DNA of 64,000 bases, from NCBI RefSeq assembly GCF_902477725.1, contig NZ_CABSIF010000002.1:62001-126000 (forward strand), read 5' to 3'. This DNA is from an uncultured Desulfovibrio sp. (GTDB taxonomy: Bacteria > Desulfobacterota > Desulfovibrionia > Desulfovibrionales > Desulfovibrionaceae). The notes under the pieces are model-generated. The model saw only the letters and a list, made by a program, of their open reading frames with translations, ran no database searches and was not told the DNA's origin. A program made the translations under genes and the position numbers. Within the stretch, counting starts at the first letter, position 1; each line of letters opens with the position of its first letter. Shown piece by piece: positions 61,212 to 64,000 of the stretch.

Positions 61212-61643
61212 CTAGCGGGCGCAAAGGCGCTCTGCCGGGATAATGACAAAGTCGTGGGCCTTGAGTACTTCAATGGCCTGATCGACCTTGTCAAAGCGGA
61301 AGATCATAACGGCGCTTTCAGCTTCGCGCTGCACAAAGGCGTACATGTATTCCACGTTGATTCCGTTCTTGGAAACCGTCTGAAGGACGGAATCAAGGCC
61401 GCCTGGGACATCGGGAACTTCCACGGCCACAACGCTTGTGCGGCCAAGGGTGAACCCCTTTTCCTTCAAAACAACCTTGGCTTTATCATGGTCGCATACA
61501 ATCATGCGCAGAATGCCGAAATCAGAAGTATCGGCCAGCGAGAGCGCGCGAATATTAATGCCAGCCTCTGCCAGAGTATGCGTAACCTCGGCCAGACGAC
61601 CGGCCCGGTTTTCCAGAAAAACTGAAAGCTGTTCCGTTTTCAT
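61212..61643 (-). CDS. Tandem ACT-domain protein
   Basis: A 143-residue protein made of two ACT domains: residues about 1-68 (EQLSVFLENRAGRLAEVTHTLAEAG) and about 69-143 (VVAVEVPDVPGGLDSVLQTVSKNG). Stand-alone ACT pairs bind amino acids and regulate enzymes or transport; the ligand is not shown by the sequence. The second half starts with the usual VPDxPGGL. AAGGAT lies 7 bases before the ATG. tatA ends 29 bases upstream, so it is probably in the same transcript. Confidence 0.85.
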   Translation of the reverse strand: MKTEQLSVFLENRAGRLAEVTHTLAEAGINIRALSLADTSDFGILRMIVCDHDKAKVVLKEKGFTLGRTSVVAVEVPDVPGGLDSVLQTVSKNGINVEYMYAFVQREAESAVMIFRFDKVDQAIEVLKAHDFVIIPAERLCAR

Positions 61644-61672
61644 GACAAATCCTTATGTTTCAACGGGCGGTT

Positions 61673-61882
61673 CTATGCCTTGTGATTGGGATCGTCAGTA
61701 GACGTGGGCTGCTTTTTATCCTTGGGGGTTATGTCAATTTCATCCGGCTCGGTTGAAGAGCGGCGAAAGTTGCGGATTGCCCGACCCAGCCCGCCGCCGA
61801 TTTCCGGCAGTTTGTTCGACCCGAAAACAAGCAGAACCACAACAAGTAAGAGCAATAATTCAGGCATGCTTACGCCGAACAT
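61673..61882 (-). CDS. tatA: Twin-arginine translocase subunit TatA
   Basis: A 69-residue membrane protein. The N-terminus MFGVSMPELLLLLVVVLLVF is the single transmembrane helix, followed by the hinge GSNKLPEIGGGLGRAIRNFRR amphipathic helix and a polar tail. It forms the oligomeric pore of the Tat pathway for folded proteins. No tatC is in the window, although TatC is needed for a working system. GGAGG lies 8 bases upstream. Confidence 0.92.
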   Translation of the reverse strand: MFGVSMPELLLLLVVVLLVFGSNKLPEIGGGLGRAIRNFRRSSTEPDEIDITPKDKKQPTSTDDPNHKA

Positions 61883-61931
61883 GCGGGGAGCCTCCGTTGA
61901 GAGTTGGGCAATAATGCAAATTACACCCTAA

Positions 61932-61960
61932 AAGATAAGCCTTGCTAAACCCAAGGTCAA
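61932..61960 (-). promoter_or_regulatory. Sigma-70-type promoter for tatA
   Basis: On the minus strand TTGACC (61955-61960) and TATCTT (61932-61937) are separated by 17 bases, giving a leader of about 40 bases before tatA. It suggests tatA is separately transcribed from rho. Confidence 0.55.
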
Positions 61961-62042
61961 GGTGAAACCTGGAGCCGACCGGGTGGACGGCCCCATGCTC
62001 GCGCCGCAGAGCGGCAATTTGCCTTGGTTGGTTGCCGGGGGC

Positions 62043-63338
62043 TTACTTGCCCATGGCGTTCATGAAATCCTTGTTGGATTTGGTCGCGCGCATTTTGTCC
62101 AGCAAAAATTCCATACTGTCGATGGAAGACATGGGGGCAAGAATTTTGCGCAGAATCCATACGCGGTTGAGTACATCGTCGGCCAGCAGCAGGTCTTCCT
62201 TGCGAGTGCCCGTGCGGTTGATATCGATGGCGGGGAAGACGCGTTTTTCCGAAAGGTGGCGGTCGAGATAGATTTCCATGTTGCCGGTACCTTTGAATTC
62301 TTCAAAGATAACTTCATCCATGCGGGAACCCGTGTCGATAAGCGCTGTAGCGATGATGGTGAGGCTGCCGCCTTCTTCAATATTGCGGGCCGCGCCAAAA
62401 AAGCGTTTGGGCCGTTGCAGGGCGTTGGCGTCAAGACCGCCGGAGAGCACCCGGCCAGAAGAAGGGGTAACCGCGTTATACGCGCGCCCCAGGCGGGTGA
62501 TGGAGTCGAGCAGGATGACAACGTCGCGCTTGCGTTCCACAAGGCGCTTGGCTTTTTCAAGCACCATCTCGCACACCTGCACGTGGCGCTGCGGCGGTTC
62601 GTCAAAGGTGGAGCTGATAACCTCGGCCTTTTTGACTGTGCGCTCCATGTCGGTAACTTCTTCCGGGCGCTCGTCAATCAAAAGCACAATGAGGTACACA
62701 TCGGGGTTATTGGCATTAATGGCATTGGCCAGCGCCTGGAGCAGGATTGTTTTACCCGTGCGCGGCGGGGCCACGATAAGGCCGCGCTGCCCGCAGCCAA
62801 TGGGCGCCATGATGTCGATAACGCGATTGGAAAGATTTTTCTCGCCGTTTTCCATGACGAGCTGGAGGTCGGGATAGATGGGCGTGAGGTTGTCAAAAAG
62901 AACAAGGTTCTTGGCGTGTTCCGGCGGTTCAAAGCCGATCTCGGTGACCTTGAGCAGGGCAAAGTAGCGTTCGCCTTCCTTGGGGGGGCGGATCTGACCG
63001 GAAACTATATCGCCCTTGCGCAAGGAAAACCGCCTGATCTGCGAGGGCGACACGTAGATGTCATCCGGGCCGGGCATGTAGCTGCACAGCGGCGACCTCA
63101 AAAAGCCAAAGCCATCGGGCAGAATTTCAAGCACGCCATCACCGTAAATGGTGCCGTTTTGTGAAGCACAGGTGGAAAGCAGAGCGAAAATGAGCTCCTG
63201 CTTGCGCATGGAACTGGCATTTTCAATTTCATACTGCTCAGCCAGCTCCATGAGTTCCTGCATGCTACGCGTCTTCAGCTCCGTGAGGCTCAAGGCGCTG
63301 TCGGTCAACAGTGTGGAAGTAGCTTTCTTTTTGCGCAT
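62043..63338 (-). CDS. rho: Transcription termination factor Rho
   Basis: A 431-residue hexameric RNA helicase. The N-terminal Rho domain (LKTRSMQELMELAEQYEIENA) and cold-shock-like RNA-binding part (GVLEILPDGFGFLRSP) precede the ATPase with P-loop APPRTGKT, Walker B ILLDSITRLGRAYN and the R-loop/Q-loop region. Length is normal for the short form without large insertions. No intrinsic terminator stands out between rho and tatA. A partly palindromic AT stretch (63378-63393, CAATAT/ATATTG) lies about 40 bases before the start. Confidence 0.97.
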   Translation of the reverse strand: MRKKKATSTLLTDSALSLTELKTRSMQELMELAEQYEIENASSMRKQELIFALLSTCASQNGTIYGDGVLEILPDGFGFLRSPLCSYMPGPDDIYVSPSQIRRFSLRKGDIVSGQIRPPKEGERYFALLKVTEIGFEPPEHAKNLVLFDNLTPIYPDLQLVMENGEKNLSNRVIDIMAPIGCGQRGLIVAPPRTGKTILLQALANAINANNPDVYLIVLLIDERPEEVTDMERTVKKAEVISSTFDEPPQRHVQVCEMVLEKAKRLVERKRDVVILLDSITRLGRAYNAVTPSSGRVLSGGLDANALQRPKRFFGAARNIEEGGSLTIIATALIDTGSRMDEVIFEEFKGTGNMEIYLDRHLSEKRVFPAIDINRTGTRKEDLLLADDVLNRVWILRKILAPMSSIDSMEFLLDKMRATKSNKDFMNAMGK

Positions 63339-63521
63339 AACAGTCCGATATTTTGATAAGACACAGGGTAACGCTTACAATATTTGCATATTGTAGCGTG
63401 GTAGGCGGATGATATTGGGAACAAAAAAGATGTGTGAAAATGCGATTAGCCCATCTTTTCTGTAATGGCAAGGAAAAAATACGTCGTTGTTCACAAAAAA
63501 TTTGGTCAGGGGGTGAGCGGG

Positions 63522-64000
63522 CTAGCTGGCGGTTTCTTCAGGTGCTGGCGGAGGGGCATAGATTTCAAGCAGTTCGTTGCGCACCTTGTCTTCTGCGATT
63601 TCCAGAACTTCTGACAATTCGCCGGTCACAAGGCCCATGGCCTGCTCCTGAAGCCGCCGTTCGCCAAAAGAAAGTTCCTTGCTGCGGCCAATAAGCAGCA
63701 GCTCGCGCAGCACTTCGGCCACAATTGCAAGGCTCGGGCTTTTGAGCCGCTCGGAATATTCGCGGAAGCGGCGGTTCCAGTTCTGGCCCGTATACACAAC
63801 CTTGCCCGAATCATTGTGGAGCGATTCAAGAATCGTGGCCGCTTCATCCTTGGGCGTAAGGGTACGCAGGCCCACATGCGCGGCATTGTTTACCGGAACC
63901 ATCAGCGTGACGTTGTTTGCCCGAATGCGCACAATATAGAGCTCACAGACAAGCCCCCCAACGGTTTTGCTGTCTATGCGTTCTATTTGGCCCACACCTT
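63522..64000 (-). CDS. CarD/CdnL-family transcriptional regulator, C-terminal part
   Basis: The minus strand reads GVGQIERIDSKTVGG from the window edge, which matches the inside of the CarD N-terminal (RNA-polymerase-interacting) domain, so the first 10-15 residues lie outside the window. The helical C-terminal domain follows (NWNRRFREYSERLKSPSLAIVAEVLREL and FGERRLQEQAMGLV). CarD proteins bind the RNA polymerase beta subunit and stabilise open promoter complexes. The Pro-rich end APPPAPEETAS is short. The gene precedes rho with a gap of about 180 bases. Confidence 0.9.
   Translation of the reverse strand, partial: GVGQIERIDSKTVGGLVCELYIVRIRANNVTLMVPVNNAAHVGLRTLTPKDEAATILESLHNDSGKVVYTGQNWNRRFREYSERLKSPSLAIVAEVLRELLLIGRSKELSFGERRLQEQAMGLVTGELSEVLEIAEDKVRNELLEIYAPPPAPEETAS

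Overview
The window is a GC-rich chromosomal segment that looks like a sulfate-reducing deltaproteobacterium of the Desulfovibrio group. The reasons are gene content and protein style: a complete mur/fts (dcw) cluster led by mraZ, a Ros/MucR-type zinc-finger regulator, a DsrE-family protein, formate-tetrahydrofolate ligase, a fused BioD-BioA, many HD-GYP and cyclase signalling proteins, and several small lipoproteins. This is an inference from families; I could not run a search. I saw no rRNA, tRNA, CRISPR array, intact insertion sequence or prophage.

Layout. 1-6271 (minus strand): start of rsmA (cut by the window edge), a second-type EF-G, an unrecognised protein, argH and argG. 6550-10926 (plus): carB then carA. 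11177-12808 (plus): a small exported protein, a glycine-zipper lipoprotein and a flavodoxin-ferredoxin fusion. 13006-15477 (minus): an HD-GYP protein and pyruvate kinase. 15860-33473 (plus): the dcw cluster mraZ-rsmH-ftsL-ftsI-murE-murF-mraY-murD-ftsW-murG-murC-murB-ftsQ-ftsA-ftsZ, nearly all in tight or overlapping spacing. It is preceded by an MraZ operator array and closed by a run of hairpins.

33500-36255 is a looser, AT-richer stretch with short genes: a DsrE-family protein, a doubtful Cys-containing ORF, an RRM protein, an exported Lys/Ala-rich protein and a zinc ribbon. 36295-41701 holds a HI0933-type flavoprotein, a YheT-type hydrolase and the HrpB helicase. 41797-47486 holds a sigma-54 activator without a receiver domain, a very large TPR protein and a lipoprotein. 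47819-51437 is mucR, bioB and the bioD-bioA fusion. 51489-52054 (minus) is a two-gene unit with an LpdD-like protein, followed by fhs on the plus strand.

54319-61038 is the most interesting block. Five closely spaced plus-strand genes encode an MBL-GAF-HD-GYP fusion, a CHASE2-adenylate cyclase, an exported FecR-domain protein with a Gly/Ser/Asn-rich beta C-terminus, and a TPR-plus-beta-barrel outer-membrane protein like Slam. My reading is that the last two are a secreted substrate and its translocator, placed under nucleotide second-messenger control. The window ends (minus strand) with a tandem ACT protein, tatA, rho and the 3' part of a CarD-family regulator.
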